Positions 6,680 to 16,173 of a stretch of DNA of 64,000 bases are shown here, one piece after another. Each line of letters begins with the position of its first letter. The stretch's first letter is position 1. The notes under the pieces are model-generated. The model searched no databases and was not told where the DNA came from. It worked only from the letters and a program-made list of their open reading frames with translations. The translations under genes and the position numbers were made by a program. Location of the stretch: positions 1-64,000 of the forward strand of contig CAWUKT010000032.1 in assembly GCA_963923035.1 (NCBI GenBank), given 5' to 3'. The stretch comes from CAWUKT01 sp963923035. Lineage in GTDB: Bacteria > Bacteroidota > Bacteroidia > J057 > JADKCL01.

Positions 6680-9226
6680 TTAAGGCCGGACCATTACCTT
6701 TTGGATATCGGTCCATTCTCCCGCCTCAAAGCGGATGAAGTACATTCCGGCCGGCAGCGTTGAGGTCTCGAGAATGGCTTGGTTTCCATCCTGGATCGCT
6801 TGCGTTCGCACCACGCGCCCGGTAAAGTCCACCACTTGAATTTGGGCGTCTACTTCCCGGTTCCACTGCACGTGGAGGCGGTTGCGGGTAGGATTGGGCC
6901 AAATGCTGACCTTTCTGTTCAATGGGGAGGAGAAATCGTTGGCAATGGTGGGGTCCCAAATGATGCTGGTCGCTCCGACCGGATTCAGGGGGCGTTCCAC
7001 CAGCCGCAGGTCCACGGCGCGGACATTCGACAGGTCGGTGTGGAGGGTATCCGATTTGAGCAGCTGCTTCCCGGAGATATTGTCGATGGCCACAATCGAA
7101 ATTTTGGCGATAGCTCCGTATCCCTGGCGCTCCTGTTGGTCGGTCCGCACCAGCCCGATATCGGTACGTCCCTGGTGGTAGAAGTCTTGGTACAGGCCAA
7201 TCAGATCGGTTCCCGGAGTGCCCAGCCAGGAAGGATGGAACGAAACGTGGACGCTGTTGGTGTCGATGAGGGCCGGATCGTAGAGGAATGCCAATCGGAG
7301 CCCATAAATGCTGTCAGCCGGGTTGACGGAGTCCCCGAGGTGGATCTCAATGGTGCCCGATTGCCCGATCTGGAGGCTGTCGAACAGGGGCACGAGGGAC
7401 AAGTCAGGTGCTCCCGCAACTGCCGCACCGGCTTGCAGACCGTTTGTTTTCCAATGCGTCAGGCTATAATTCTGTTGAATGGCCATCGTATCCGGCCAAA
7501 AGATATGGCCATTGCCACTGGCATCGCTGTGCATCAGGTTGACCCCAGCGGTAGAATTGGGCCAGACATAGCCCGGTTGAGGTACCCAGTTGAAGCTGGG
7601 ATTGAGGCGGACAGGTCCGGTACTGTTGAAATTGACGCCGAACATCAGCAGGTCATCCATGTCGACGAGGAGGTTATAGTCCATGTCTCCCGGCCAGACA
7701 CAAGTGGAGTCCATACAGGCATGGGCGCAGGTGGATGCTCCGGCCATGGAAAACACGGATCCAAAATCAGACTCGGGGATGCGGATTTCCGGTAGGTAGA
7801 GCCGGTCTCCAATGAAGGGGAGGTTGAGGGAGGTAAAATAACTGATCGTGACAGGCAGGACATGGGTATCGGCGCCAGCCGTATCGAGCAGCACCTCCGG
7901 GGCCAGGTGGGGGAAGTGAGCTTTGCCCCCGAGGTTGGGATCATTCAGGGTCCAATTCTTGGGCGGGGCAGCGGTGCTGTCCGACACTGAATAGCCAGCG
8001 GTAATCAGGTTCGGTGAATCGTTGGTCGACCAGTTAGGAAGGAGAATTCCGGTGGTATCGGTATCGGTCCAGAGGTAAAAAATCCGGTTGCCGGCGGGAT
8101 TCCGGCCAATCTGGAAGGAATGCTCGAAAGTGTACAATTGGTTGGAGTTGCCGATTTCTCCGCGAAAGGTATTTAGCCGGTCGATGCGCAAAGATCTCCA
8201 GCTCAGGCCCTGGTCCGGGGTGGTGAAATCCACCACAAACTTTCCTGCCCCCGGCTGTACCGTAAAGGCGTTGCCCGGAGGGCGGGTCATCAAGGCCGTC
8301 AAGATATGGGGGTTCCCGTTTTGGTCGACCGTGAGGTCAAATTCAAATGATGTGGTGAGTTGTGGGGGCCAGGTGGGAGCGAAGATGGAATCCTGGAGGC
8401 ATTGCCACTGGCTGAAGTCGACTTCCTGGGGGCCCGCCCAGGTGATCCCGGCATCGGTAGTTTGCCAGACCACCGGGGTCAGGTTGGAATCGGCCCCGAT
8501 GCCTTGCAGGTTGCTGAGGGCCACGATCCATCCGTTGATGCCATCCGGCGCGAAGGAAATCTTGGGGCTGAGAAATGGGATGCTGTCCACGACGTCCCAC
8601 TTTTGTTTGATGGACCAATCCTTGGCCGGGGCCGTGGACGCGGGATCATTTCCCATCAGCACCAGGCTGTCCACCTCATAGGTCGTTGAATTGTAAAGAG
8701 CCTCCACCGTATAGAGTTGGCCGCCCGTCGCCCGGGCGATGCCGCTGCTCAGGCCATCAATGCTGCCGTGGGCGTATATGTCCTCTGCGATTGGGACAGG
8801 CGGAGGGCTGCTGGTGGTCAAAAGGTTACCGAAGGTAAAGCCAGGCGCACTGAGCCCTCCAGCGACGTATTCCATCGAAGTGGCGAGGGGATTGCCGGAG
8901 GGATCAGCGGTGAGCAAAATGGATACCTCCCGAATGAGAGAGGAGGTGGTTACGGGGCCGACAAGGGGATTCCAGGTCAGTCCGGCGTCGGTAGACTGCG
9001 TATATACAACGCCGGGTCCGGTGGCATCCCGGCTGGCAAAGACGACCTGATTCAGGGAATCCACCGCGGCGAGGGGCTCCACCTGGGTTTCGACCAGCCT
9101 GAGGGGAGGTTGGTTGGTCAATAGAGGAATGGTTTGAAGGGGAGTACTTTGGGCAAAAACTGAAGAGAAGGCAAGCAAGAAGGCAACGGCAGTCAATATC
9201 GGAACGAGGTAATTTTTAGGTTTCAT
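6680..9226 (-). CDS. T9SS-secreted protein with dockerin- and cohesin-like segments
   Basis: An 848-residue secreted protein. I use the ATG at 9226 (MKPKNYLVP), which gives a normal signal peptide ending SVFAQ; the frame extends 10 codons further up without improving it. Residues ~30-500 look like a beta-propeller/sialidase-type repeat (for example STDAGLTWNP and TTDAGITWAG, the Asp-box pattern S-x-D-x-G-x-T-W). Around residue 535 WPGDMDYNLLVDMDDLLMF has the calcium-loop spacing of dockerin. A following segment (IYGLRLAFLYDPALID) resembles a cohesin-type beta sandwich. The last ~75 residues (IWPNPTRNRLHV to KVMVRP) are a T9SS type A sorting domain. Role is probably a cell-surface or secreted binding protein; no catalytic site is claimed. 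Confidence 0.85.
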   Translation of the reverse strand: MKPKNYLVPILTAVAFLLAFSSVFAQSTPLQTIPLLTNQPPLRLVETQVEPLAAVDSLNQVVFASRDATGPGVVYTQSTDAGLTWNPLVGPVTTSSLIREVSILLTADPSGNPLATSMEYVAGGLSAPGFTFGNLLTTSSPPPVPIAEDIYAHGSIDGLSSGIARATGGQLYTVEALYNSTTYEVDSLVLMGNDPASTAPAKDWSIKQKWDVVDSIPFLSPKISFAPDGINGWIVALSNLQGIGADSNLTPVVWQTTDAGITWAGPQEVDFSQWQCLQDSIFAPTWPPQLTTSFEFDLTVDQNGNPHILTALMTRPPGNAFTVQPGAGKFVVDFTTPDQGLSWRSLRIDRLNTFRGEIGNSNQLYTFEHSFQIGRNPAGNRIFYLWTDTDTTGILLPNWSTNDSPNLITAGYSVSDSTAAPPKNWTLNDPNLGGKAHFPHLAPEVLLDTAGADTHVLPVTISYFTSLNLPFIGDRLYLPEIRIPESDFGSVFSMAGASTCAHACMDSTCVWPGDMDYNLLVDMDDLLMFGVNFNSTGPVRLNPSFNWVPQPGYVWPNSTAGVNLMHSDASGNGHIFWPDTMAIQQNYSLTHWKTNGLQAGAAVAGAPDLSLVPLFDSLQIGQSGTIEIHLGDSVNPADSIYGLRLAFLYDPALIDTNSVHVSFHPSWLGTPGTDLIGLYQDFYHQGRTDIGLVRTDQQERQGYGAIAKISIVAIDNISGKQLLKSDTLHTDLSNVRAVDLRLVERPLNPVGATSIIWDPTIANDFSSPLNRKVSIWPNPTRNRLHVQWNREVDAQIQVVDFTGRVVRTQAIQDGNQAILETSTLPAGMYFIRFEAGEWTDIQKVMVRP

Positions 9227-9394
9227 CTTAGGTCTTATTTCTTGTTGGGATGACACAAAGGTGGGGCAGGGCAGGGGGAGAAAAAACTACAATAAGTGGT
9301 AATTATCGGAGTTGAAAGTTGATCAAAAACAAATTAGATGAAAAATTCGCATATTCAGGTGTAGAAAAATACTGATTTATCGGAGGCAAGAATT

Positions 9395-10819
9395 ATGAAA
9401 GGGAAACTCTTCTTGTACCTGAATTCCTTTTCTCCCCGGGAATGGAAATCATTTGAGCGTTTTCTGGTGGGTGTGGGGAAGGAATCTGTACCCGATCAGG
9501 TGAAGTTGGTTGGCTTTTGGAAGGAGAGGATACTCTCCGGGCAGTTGGTGGAACCGACGAAAGCTGAAGTGGCGGATGTACTGTTTCCCGGCCAGACTGT
9601 CCGGGCGCAAGAGATTCGGTACCTCGAGTCGGATCTCGTCAAGTCCGTCGAGGCGTGGTGGATCCACCAGGAACTGCGGGACGATGCCCTGCTCCGCCGC
9701 ACCATTTTGCTGCGGGCCCTTTCCCGCCGGGCGCTTCCCAAGCCGTTCAACAGCCTGATGAAGGAATCGGAAGCGCTCCTCCAACAGTCGGAGGTGCGGG
9801 ACCTGGACTACCTGTTTTACCGCTACCGCCTGAACAACCTGGCCTTCGAATTTGCTTCCCGACGGGAAAACCGTGGATTGGACCCCGGCCTGCACCGGAT
9901 CATGGGGGACCTCGAAGAGATGTACCTCAGTGGCACCCTCAAGTATGGGAGTATCCTCGTCAACCTCGCCAATGTCGTTTCGTCTCCGGTGGAACCGGAG
10001 TTGGTGGAGCGGCTCCTGGCCTTCGGGCGGGAGGCTACCGGCAAGGGCTTTCAGGGAGCGGAGGTGTATTACCACGTCTTGCTGACCCTGGTGGCACCGG
10101 ACCAGGAGGAACATTACCAGCGTTTGCTGGGAACGCTGGAAGACGGGAATGACCTGTTTGGGCAGGAAGAAATGGGGCAACTCTACGCCTTTGCCCTGAA
10201 TTACTGTGTGAAAAAGCTGAACGAGGGCCGGGAAGATTACTTGCAAAAGCTCTTTGAGCTGTACCAACGCCTGCTCGAGCGACGGGTCATCTTCGATGGA
10301 AACTATATCCTCCAACAGCACTTCAAAAACATCGTCACCACGGCAATCAGATTGGGCGAGTACGCATGGACGGAGGCGTTTCTGGCGGATTATATCCGTT
10401 TCGTTCCCCCGCAGGACCGGACCAATTCCCGGACCTATAACCAGGCGGCGCTCCACTTCGCCCAACGCCAGTACTCCGCCGCGCTCCGCTTGCTGCAACA
10501 GGTGGAGTTCACGGATGTGTACTACCACGTCGATTCGAAGGCCTTGCTGCTCAAAACGTACTACGAACTCGCCGAGTGGGAGCCGCTCCTGTCGCTGGTG
10601 GAGGCCTTTGACATTTACCTGCGGCGCAACCGGATGATTTCGCCTTACCAGCAAAAGGTCTACCGCAACTTTCTGAAGATTGCGAAGAAACTGGTGCGGA
10701 AGCGCTTGGGGAGTCGGAAAAAGGTCGCGGAGATCAAGGCGGAAATGGAAGGGGTAAAGGAAATCGCAGATCTGGGTTGGCTGCGCCTCAAGGCGCAGGA
10801 AATGGGGCCTCAGGCCTGA
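9395..10819 (+). CDS. Helical-repeat protein of unknown function (Saprospiria-type)
   Basis: 474 residues, no signal peptide, entirely helical with many Leu/Tyr/Arg, consistent with TPR-like helical hairpins (for example RTYNQAALHFAQRQYSAALRLLQQV, residues ~345-370). The N-terminus SFSPREWKSFERFL matches a pattern I recall from uncharacterised Saprospirales proteins, often present in many copies, but I cannot name a family. An unusually good Shine-Dalgarno, GGAGG at 9380-9384, lies 10 nt before the ATG, which is uncommon in this phylum and supports the start. The gene is divergent from the T9SS gene at 6680-9226, with a 168-bp AT-rich promoter region between. Confidence 0.8.
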   Translation: MKGKLFLYLNSFSPREWKSFERFLVGVGKESVPDQVKLVGFWKERILSGQLVEPTKAEVADVLFPGQTVRAQEIRYLESDLVKSVEAWWIHQELRDDALLRRTILLRALSRRALPKPFNSLMKESEALLQQSEVRDLDYLFYRYRLNNLAFEFASRRENRGLDPGLHRIMGDLEEMYLSGTLKYGSILVNLANVVSSPVEPELVERLLAFGREATGKGFQGAEVYYHVLLTLVAPDQEEHYQRLLGTLEDGNDLFGQEEMGQLYAFALNYCVKKLNEGREDYLQKLFELYQRLLERRVIFDGNYILQQHFKNIVTTAIRLGEYAWTEAFLADYIRFVPPQDRTNSRTYNQAALHFAQRQYSAALRLLQQVEFTDVYYHVDSKALLLKTYYELAEWEPLLSLVEAFDIYLRRNRMISPYQQKVYRNFLKIAKKLVRKRLGSRKKVAEIKAEMEGVKEIADLGWLRLKAQEMGPQA

Positions 10820-10991
10820 GCCTTTCGCCGCCCCGGCACCTGCGGCAGGAATCGGAGCAATTGTTGGAGTCCCCCACTGGAGACGACTGCGGAGAGTCCG
10901 GTCCCGGAGGGAGCCGCCCCAATTTCCTTCCTACAAAGCCCAACATTCGTACGCACAAAAGTGTTATCTTATTTACAGAAAATTGTGGCCT

Positions 10992-11564
10992 ATGAACAAT
11001 CCCTATCTGGTCGACATGTTGGAGACGGCGCGGACTTTCCCGGGGCAGGTCCGGGCATCGTTTGGAGACCTGACGGAGCTCCAGCTGAATTGGCGGCCGG
11101 GGCCGGAAACGTGGTCCATCGGCCTGGGGCTGGAGCATATCATCCACTCGGACCAGTTGTATATGCCCCAGTTGATTTCGTTGCGGGTGGGGAACCACCG
11201 GGGCAATTTCTGGACGAAGGCACGGCTGATGTCGGGGTTTTTTGAGCGGAAATTGCTGAAAATAACGGATCCGGGGACGCCGACGAAATCGAAGGCGCCC
11301 GGCATGTTCCTGCCGACCTTGAGCGAGGTGGAGCCGGATATCCTGGACCGATTTGCCAACCATTCCCGGTCCCTTCTGGAAACAATCACTTCCCTGGACC
11401 ACCTGAACCACGATGAGGTCTACCTCCATTCGCCGGTCAGCAAGCTGGTCACGCTGCGCCTGTCGGTGGTGACGCAGCTCTTCGTCAACCATACCCAACG
11501 CCATATCAATCAGGCCAAGACCCTGCTCGAGCATCCGGGGTTCCCGGCGGCGGTTTCTGCGTAG
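10992..11564 (+). CDS. DinB-family (four-helix) protein
   Basis: 190 residues from the ATG at 10992. The sequence shows the DinB/YfiT-like pattern: L-N-W-R-P-G-P-E-T-W-S-I-G near residue 32, then L-E-H-I-I-H-S-D, and a C-terminal segment QLFVNHTQRHINQAKTLL. The three His (in EHI, NHT and RHI) fit the family's metal site. Such proteins are predicted thiol-dependent metal enzymes or detoxification transferases; the substrate here is unknown. It stands alone, 172 bp after the helical-repeat gene and 146 bp before the BON-LysM gene. Confidence 0.8.
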   Translation: MNNPYLVDMLETARTFPGQVRASFGDLTELQLNWRPGPETWSIGLGLEHIIHSDQLYMPQLISLRVGNHRGNFWTKARLMSGFFERKLLKITDPGTPTKSKAPGMFLPTLSEVEPDILDRFANHSRSLLETITSLDHLNHDEVYLHSPVSKLVTLRLSVVTQLFVNHTQRHINQAKTLLEHPGFPAAVSA

Positions 11565-11710
11565 GAATGTGCAGTGGGTCGGTGGCGCAGAATCTCTTGT
11601 CCGTGGCTCATTTGGTGGAATTGATCGGAATCTTTCTGGGAAAAAGCATCTGAAAGCCTATCTTTGCCTCGATCAATTTGCATTTACCACAAAAACTCGA
11701 AAACTATATC

Positions 11711-12184
11711 ATGGGAGTATTTGACTTTAACAAGAATGCTGGACAAGCTACTCCGGCTGGAACCAATTTGTCGACTTACCTGACCTCCAAAATGCCGGAA
11801 ATGCTGGACAAGTTCGGCCTGAAGGTGGACAATCCTTCCGTCAATATCGACGACGCTGGTGTTGTGACTGTGGGTGGGGAAGCTGCCAACCGCGTGACCA
11901 AGGAGAAGATCGTCCTGGCCCTCGGCAATATGAAGGGTGTATCCCGTGTGAATGACAATATGACCATCGCTGGTGAAGCGGCCGCCGAAGCTGAAGCTGC
12001 TGCCGAAGCCGCTGCTGAGCCCCGTTTCTACACGGTCAAGAGTGGTGATAGCCTGAGCAAGATCGCCAAGGAATTCTATGGCGATGCCATGAAGTACCCG
12101 GCCATCTTCGAAGCGAACCAGCCGCTGCTGTCCGACCCGAACAAGATTTATCCCGGCCAGGCTCTCCGTATCCCGGAGTTGTAA
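11711..12184 (+). CDS. kbp: BON-LysM protein, Kbp/YgaU family
   Basis: 157 residues starting at ATG 11711 (MGVFDFNKNAGQ), which matches the start of E. coli Kbp (YgaU), the potassium-binding BON-LysM protein. Residues ~20-90 are the BON domain (VTVGGEAANRVTKEKIVLALGN), then an Ala/Glu linker of about 15 residues, and residues ~105-157 the LysM domain (YTVKSGDSLSKIAKEFYGD, ending IYPGQALRIPEL). There is no signal peptide, so it is predicted cytoplasmic as in E. coli, where it binds K+. A strong terminator follows. Family is secure; K+ binding is by homology. Confidence 0.9.
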   Translation: MGVFDFNKNAGQATPAGTNLSTYLTSKMPEMLDKFGLKVDNPSVNIDDAGVVTVGGEAANRVTKEKIVLALGNMKGVSRVNDNMTIAGEAAAEAEAAAEAAAEPRFYTVKSGDSLSKIAKEFYGDAMKYPAIFEANQPLLSDPNKIYPGQALRIPEL

Positions 12185-12215
12185 GCCGCTGGCGATTTCA
12201 ATACCGAAAAGTAAA

Positions 12216-12241
12216 AGGTGTCCTCCGGGGCGCCTTTTTTT
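12216..12241 (+). terminator. Rho-independent terminator after the BON-LysM gene
   Basis: Eight-bp stem AGGTGTCC / GGGCGCCT (two G-T pairs) with a TCCG loop and a run of six T. It sits between convergent genes. Confidence 0.85.
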
Positions 12242-12250
12242 ATGCCCGAA

Positions 12251-13888
12251 TTACTGGCTGCCTCCCATCAGGCTGTCCAGAAACAGGGCGTACCGGCGGT
12301 GGCCGGGGACATTGAAGTGTTCTTCGGTGGGGTGGTAATCGTCCATGGTGACGCTGGGGACGGCCATGTTGAGCCGGGGGAAGAGGTCAGGGTAGTCCCG
12401 ATCGAGATCGGGGCTGAGGTCGCGGACATCGGGAATGATGCTCCCGATGAAGCGTCCGCCGTGGTCTTCGGTCCACTGCTTGATGTTCAGCAGGTACTGT
12501 TCCGAGACCGGAGTGGGGGATTTGCGGGCCGCGTTGCGTTCAAAGTAGGCTTCGTTGGGGCGTTCGGTGATGGAGGAAAGGAAATCGAAGCGCTGGGCGA
12601 CGCGCCAGGTCATGGTGCCGAGGGCGGTGCTGCTGCACAGGGAGCTGAACCAATCGTTGGGTTGGATATAGTATTCGTTGACCATGAATTGGTAGGCAGT
12701 CTCGGGGTCGGGGAGGTGTTCGTACCCGGGATAGGCCTGCATGAGGCCGGCATTGGTGGGGTAGAAGACCATCTTGTGGGGCTCCGCGTGGACGGGGTAG
12801 TGGAGGATGTCATTGCCCATGAAGAAGTTGACGATGACGAAGTCGGGCTGGAGGCGGGGGATGTACTCGCGGGCGATGGCCTCGTACTGGTCAGGACCGG
12901 TGGCGGTGATGCCGGCATTGTAGACGACGTAGCCGAGGGTGCGGAGGTAGTCGGCGAAGGACTGGGTCCAGGGCCGGGCGGACCACCCGAAGGTGAAGGA
13001 GTCACCGAGGAGGAGGACTTTTTTGCGGGGGCCGGGGTAGGGGACAAAGGGAATGCTGCGGAAGCCATCGTCGTTGATGGGGCGCTGGCGGAACAGGAGG
13101 TGGGCGCGGTCGAGGCTGTCGAGCTGGTCGGGGGGCAATTGGAGGAGGCTGTCGAGCATGTCGGCGAAGGGGCCTTCGCTGTCGCCGTCCCGGAGTTCCT
13201 GGAAGTCCTCGTAGACGGAGTAGCTGGAGGCGGCGAAGCCGATGTTCGCGTTGAAGCGCTTGACCTTTTCTCCTTTCCACATGCCGGTGGCTGCCAGGTC
13301 GGCTCCTTGTTGGTTGAAGGCGGTGATGCCAGCGGCGTTGGCGGAATAGTCTTCCCAGAGGATGAGTTCGTCCACCTTCTGGAAGTATCTGAATTGGAAG
13401 ATTTTGCCGGGGTCGAGGCCGCCGACCTGGAGGCCGAGTTCGAGGAAGACGAGCCAGAAGAGGGCGGGGAGGATGGATTTGGCCTGGAAGAAGCGTCGCC
13501 AACCTTTGGTTTGGGGTTGCCAGGTCTCCGAGGGGATTTTGGCGAGGTGGAACAGGACAAAGAGGTAGCAAAAGGCTTCGGACGGCAGCACCAAGGCGAA
13601 CCAGAGGGAGTGGCCGCCCATCTTGAAGGTGGCCGGTATGAGGATGAGGATGAGCAATCCCCCCACGGCGAGGAACTGGTTGGGGCCCCAGGCCCGCTGG
13701 CGGTAGATACCCCAGGCCGCCTGGATGAGGACCAGGGCGCCCATGGTCAGGAAGGCCATGAACACGCCTTCGGTGATCTTGAGCAGGTCACCATGGAGGC
13801 TGAAGAGGAGCCACGCCCGGATCCAATAAAAGAGTTGGGCAATGAGGATGCCCCGCCAAGCCCATTTCACATGCTGTGAGTGCTGCAT
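12251..13888 (-). CDS. Membrane protein with C-terminal SGNH/GDSL hydrolase domain
   Basis: 545 residues. The first ~160 contain about five hydrophobic segments (membrane part). The C-terminal half carries the SGNH blocks: LLLGDSFTFG with the catalytic Ser at residue 297, NAGITATGPDQY (block II Gly), FFMGNDI (block III Asn) and DDYHPTEEHFNVPGHRRYA near the C-terminus for the Asp/His pair. The family hydrolyses esters, often acetyl or acyl groups on polysaccharides; membrane-linked SGNH proteins commonly act in envelope polysaccharide modification. Substrate here is unknown, and no polysaccharide genes are adjacent. Convergent with the BON-LysM gene, with a terminator between. Confidence 0.82.
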   Translation of the reverse strand: MQHSQHVKWAWRGILIAQLFYWIRAWLLFSLHGDLLKITEGVFMAFLTMGALVLIQAAWGIYRQRAWGPNQFLAVGGLLILILIPATFKMGGHSLWFALVLPSEAFCYLFVLFHLAKIPSETWQPQTKGWRRFFQAKSILPALFWLVFLELGLQVGGLDPGKIFQFRYFQKVDELILWEDYSANAAGITAFNQQGADLAATGMWKGEKVKRFNANIGFAASSYSVYEDFQELRDGDSEGPFADMLDSLLQLPPDQLDSLDRAHLLFRQRPINDDGFRSIPFVPYPGPRKKVLLLGDSFTFGWSARPWTQSFADYLRTLGYVVYNAGITATGPDQYEAIAREYIPRLQPDFVIVNFFMGNDILHYPVHAEPHKMVFYPTNAGLMQAYPGYEHLPDPETAYQFMVNEYYIQPNDWFSSLCSSTALGTMTWRVAQRFDFLSSITERPNEAYFERNAARKSPTPVSEQYLLNIKQWTEDHGGRFIGSIIPDVRDLSPDLDRDYPDLFPRLNMAVPSVTMDDYHPTEEHFNVPGHRRYALFLDSLMGGSQ

Positions 13889-14532
13889 GGAGCGAATATA
13901 GCAAAATGGATGGGGGCAAGAACTCCAAAGAGCCCAGAGGTCAACTCAAGTGAAACATAATTTTTTCAAAATTTTATTATTGAACCAAATGGGGTGATTT
14001 GGGAAGATTGGGACAAACAGGCCTATATAATGTCCGAAAAGTTCCATTAGTATAGGCGCAGCAGGACAGTTTTTTGAAAAAGCTGGAAACAATGGAAAAC
14101 ATTTTTTGTCCCACCCTGTTTATTTGTCATGGCCGCAAAGGCTATTAGCTTAGAAACACCAAACCCAAAAATTAACCCCCGTGCTGTGTTCTCCATCTAA
14201 CCGATGAACTGAAGCACAACCTATTGTAGAAGAATTGAGGGCCCCACCGATCATTGTATGGTGGTCCGCCAAATTATAAATCAAAAAATCGCACTCAACC
14301 TCAGAAAAAATGTAGACATGTTTCCCTCGCTTGCAGGGGGGACGATTTAAAGAAACATTCAAGGCATCCGCGTTCTTTTCCGCGCACCATTGGAATGCCA
14401 CTTGTGTGTACCTCCGTTATCGGTGGCTTGGGACAATTATGGCCTCAGGTGACGGTTGCTAATCCGAATACCATCAAAGTGGTATTCCGGTAACAAACTT
14501 TTTATACCTATTAACCAAAATTCTTTAGTCTT
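13889..14532. other. 644-bp intergenic region before the S74 array
   Basis: AT-rich, especially 13950-14010, between divergent genes, so it should hold the promoters of the SGNH gene (minus) and of the S74 array (plus). No convincing -7/-33 pair, hairpin or gene was found. Short open frames at 14150-14401 (minus) and 14254-14493 (plus) overlap each other and show no protein-like features. Confidence 0.6.
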
Positions 14533-16095
14533 ATGTTTACTAAGAAGATTAAAATTACCCTTATCGCGCTCCTGGCAGCGTTTTGTGTCACACCTACATT
14601 CGCCCAGATTGACATTTGGTGGCCGGATAACTTCCTCAATGGTACGACTACTGGCCCCGGCGGTTTGAACGTCGGTGACTTGTGGTTCCATCGCCAGCAA
14701 GGAACTCCTGGTAGCTTTACCGTGGATGATCAATGGGTTGGCATTGGAAACCCCCTCAATCCCTTTACTGGATTGCCACTGGATGTGTATGGTGTCCGGA
14801 TTCAAGAAAACGAGCAGTCCGGAATCATGAGCCTGAATGACAATTTGGGAACTGGTGGTGCCAACCTCGATTTTGAATTGCAGTGGGGGCCCAATCCCGA
14901 TACCAGATTCCGTATCAACTTCTTTGACAATCCTCTGAATCCTTCTTCTACGACCACGGTCCTGACTGGACTTCCGAATGGAAACGTGGGTATGGGTATT
15001 GACAACCCTCTCGCTCGTCTTCAAGTTGAGGTTCCCGCTGCAGCTGGTCCTTCTGAAGGCATTCGGGTACTCAATGGACGTCCTGGAAGTACGGGTATCC
15101 GTTCCTTTGGTGACCAGATCGGTGTTTATGGCCAGGTTCTTCAAACTGGATTCGGCTCCAAGATCGGTTCCACGGGTAGCGCTACGTCTACCTCCTCTAC
15201 CAGCAACTACGGTATTTCTGGATTTGCGACCAATGGCTCCAGCTTCTGTGTAGGTGTATATGGTGCCATCGGTGCCAGTGCAGCCACGACTCAATTTGCA
15301 GCCTACTTCAATGGCCAGGCCTTCTCCACCGGTGGTGGTGTCCTGACTTCTGACCGCCGTCTGAAGGACAATATTCAGACCGAAGGTGAAGTTATGGACA
15401 AGATCATGGCGATTCGCCCGACCACCTATACCTTTAAGCAGGGTGGTGAATTCGAAAACGTCAACTTTGCCGAAGGCAACCAGCATGGTTTCATTGCCCA
15501 GGAGCTGGAAGAAGTATTCCCCGAAATGGTGGAAGAGCATGGTCTGTTGCTGGAGGAAAACCTCTACAAGATGGGCAAGGATGGCAATCCTGTCATGATC
15601 GACGATCCCAAGAGCATGATGATCAAGACGGTGAATTACAACGCCATGATCCCGGTCCTGACCAAGGGTATCCAGGAGCAACAAATGGAAATCGATGCCA
15701 AGGATGCTCAAATCGCTGACCTCCAGGCTGAAAATTCCGAGCTCAACAATCGCCTGAGTGACCTCGAAATCCGCCTCGCTGCTCTGGAAGGCCGTACGGC
15801 TTCCAAAGGCGACGCTGCTACCGCTCTGGACGCTGCCAACGTTCTCTACCAGAACACTCCGAATCCCTTCAGCAGCCAGACCCGCATCCGCTACGAGCTG
15901 ACCGAAGGTACCCAGAACGCTGAGATCCTCGTCTTCGACATGAATGGCCGTCAACTCCGCGCTTTCAACAACCTGAAAGCAGGCGACAACAGCCTCACCA
16001 TCGAAGGTGCTGAGCTCGAAGCTGGCATGTACTTCTACAGCCTCATCGTCAACGGCGAAGAAGTGGCTACGAAGCGCATGATCCTCACCAAGTAA
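14533..16095 (+). CDS. S74 array gene 1: T9SS fibre protein with self-cleaving chaperone domain
   Basis: 520 residues: signal peptide ending TFAQ, a beta-rich body (25-270), the S74 intramolecular chaperone domain (~271-400), a heptad-like helical segment (~385-430) and a T9SS type A sorting domain (~435-520, VLYQNTPNPF to KRMILTK). The S74 signature is intact: S273-D-R-R-L-K278, Ser and Lys five apart as in phage endosialidase and MYRF, then HGFIAQELEEVFPEMV and MIPVLTKGIQEQQ. In those families the domain drives trimerisation of the preceding fibre and then cuts itself off just before the Ser. This is the most divergent paralogue: its mature start (IDIWWPDNF) and part of the fibre are unlike the other six. 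A 644-bp region upstream makes it the likely head of the array. Confidence 0.9.
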   Translation: MFTKKIKITLIALLAAFCVTPTFAQIDIWWPDNFLNGTTTGPGGLNVGDLWFHRQQGTPGSFTVDDQWVGIGNPLNPFTGLPLDVYGVRIQENEQSGIMSLNDNLGTGGANLDFELQWGPNPDTRFRINFFDNPLNPSSTTTVLTGLPNGNVGMGIDNPLARLQVEVPAAAGPSEGIRVLNGRPGSTGIRSFGDQIGVYGQVLQTGFGSKIGSTGSATSTSSTSNYGISGFATNGSSFCVGVYGAIGASAATTQFAAYFNGQAFSTGGGVLTSDRRLKDNIQTEGEVMDKIMAIRPTTYTFKQGGEFENVNFAEGNQHGFIAQELEEVFPEMVEEHGLLLEENLYKMGKDGNPVMIDDPKSMMIKTVNYNAMIPVLTKGIQEQQMEIDAKDAQIADLQAENSELNNRLSDLEIRLAALEGRTASKGDAATALDAANVLYQNTPNPFSSQTRIRYELTEGTQNAEILVFDMNGRQLRAFNNLKAGDNSLTIEGAELEAGMYFYSLIVNGEEVATKRMILTK

Positions 16096-16110
16096 TCCTC
16101 AAGTAAACCA

Positions 16111-16140
16111 GGCAGTCCCCACTCCGGGGACTGCCCCTTT
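16111..16140 (+). terminator. Array hairpin 1
   Basis: Perfect 10-bp stem GGCAGTCCCC / GGGGACTGCC (16111-16135) followed by CCTTT, 15 bp after S74 gene 1. The T-run is short, so termination may be partial. Confidence 0.7.
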
Positions 16141-16173
16141 ATACCCTCATTTATACTCTCTCAAAAGAACAGT

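Noticed and set aside
12218..13879. 553-residue plus-strand frame opposite the SGNH hydrolase gene
   Set aside because: Glu/Gly/Val-rich composition with no domains; the minus strand shows clear SGNH blocks and membrane helices.
14150..14401. 83-residue minus-strand frame before the array
   Set aside because: No signal, domain or compositional bias towards protein, and it overlaps another equally weak frame on the other strand.
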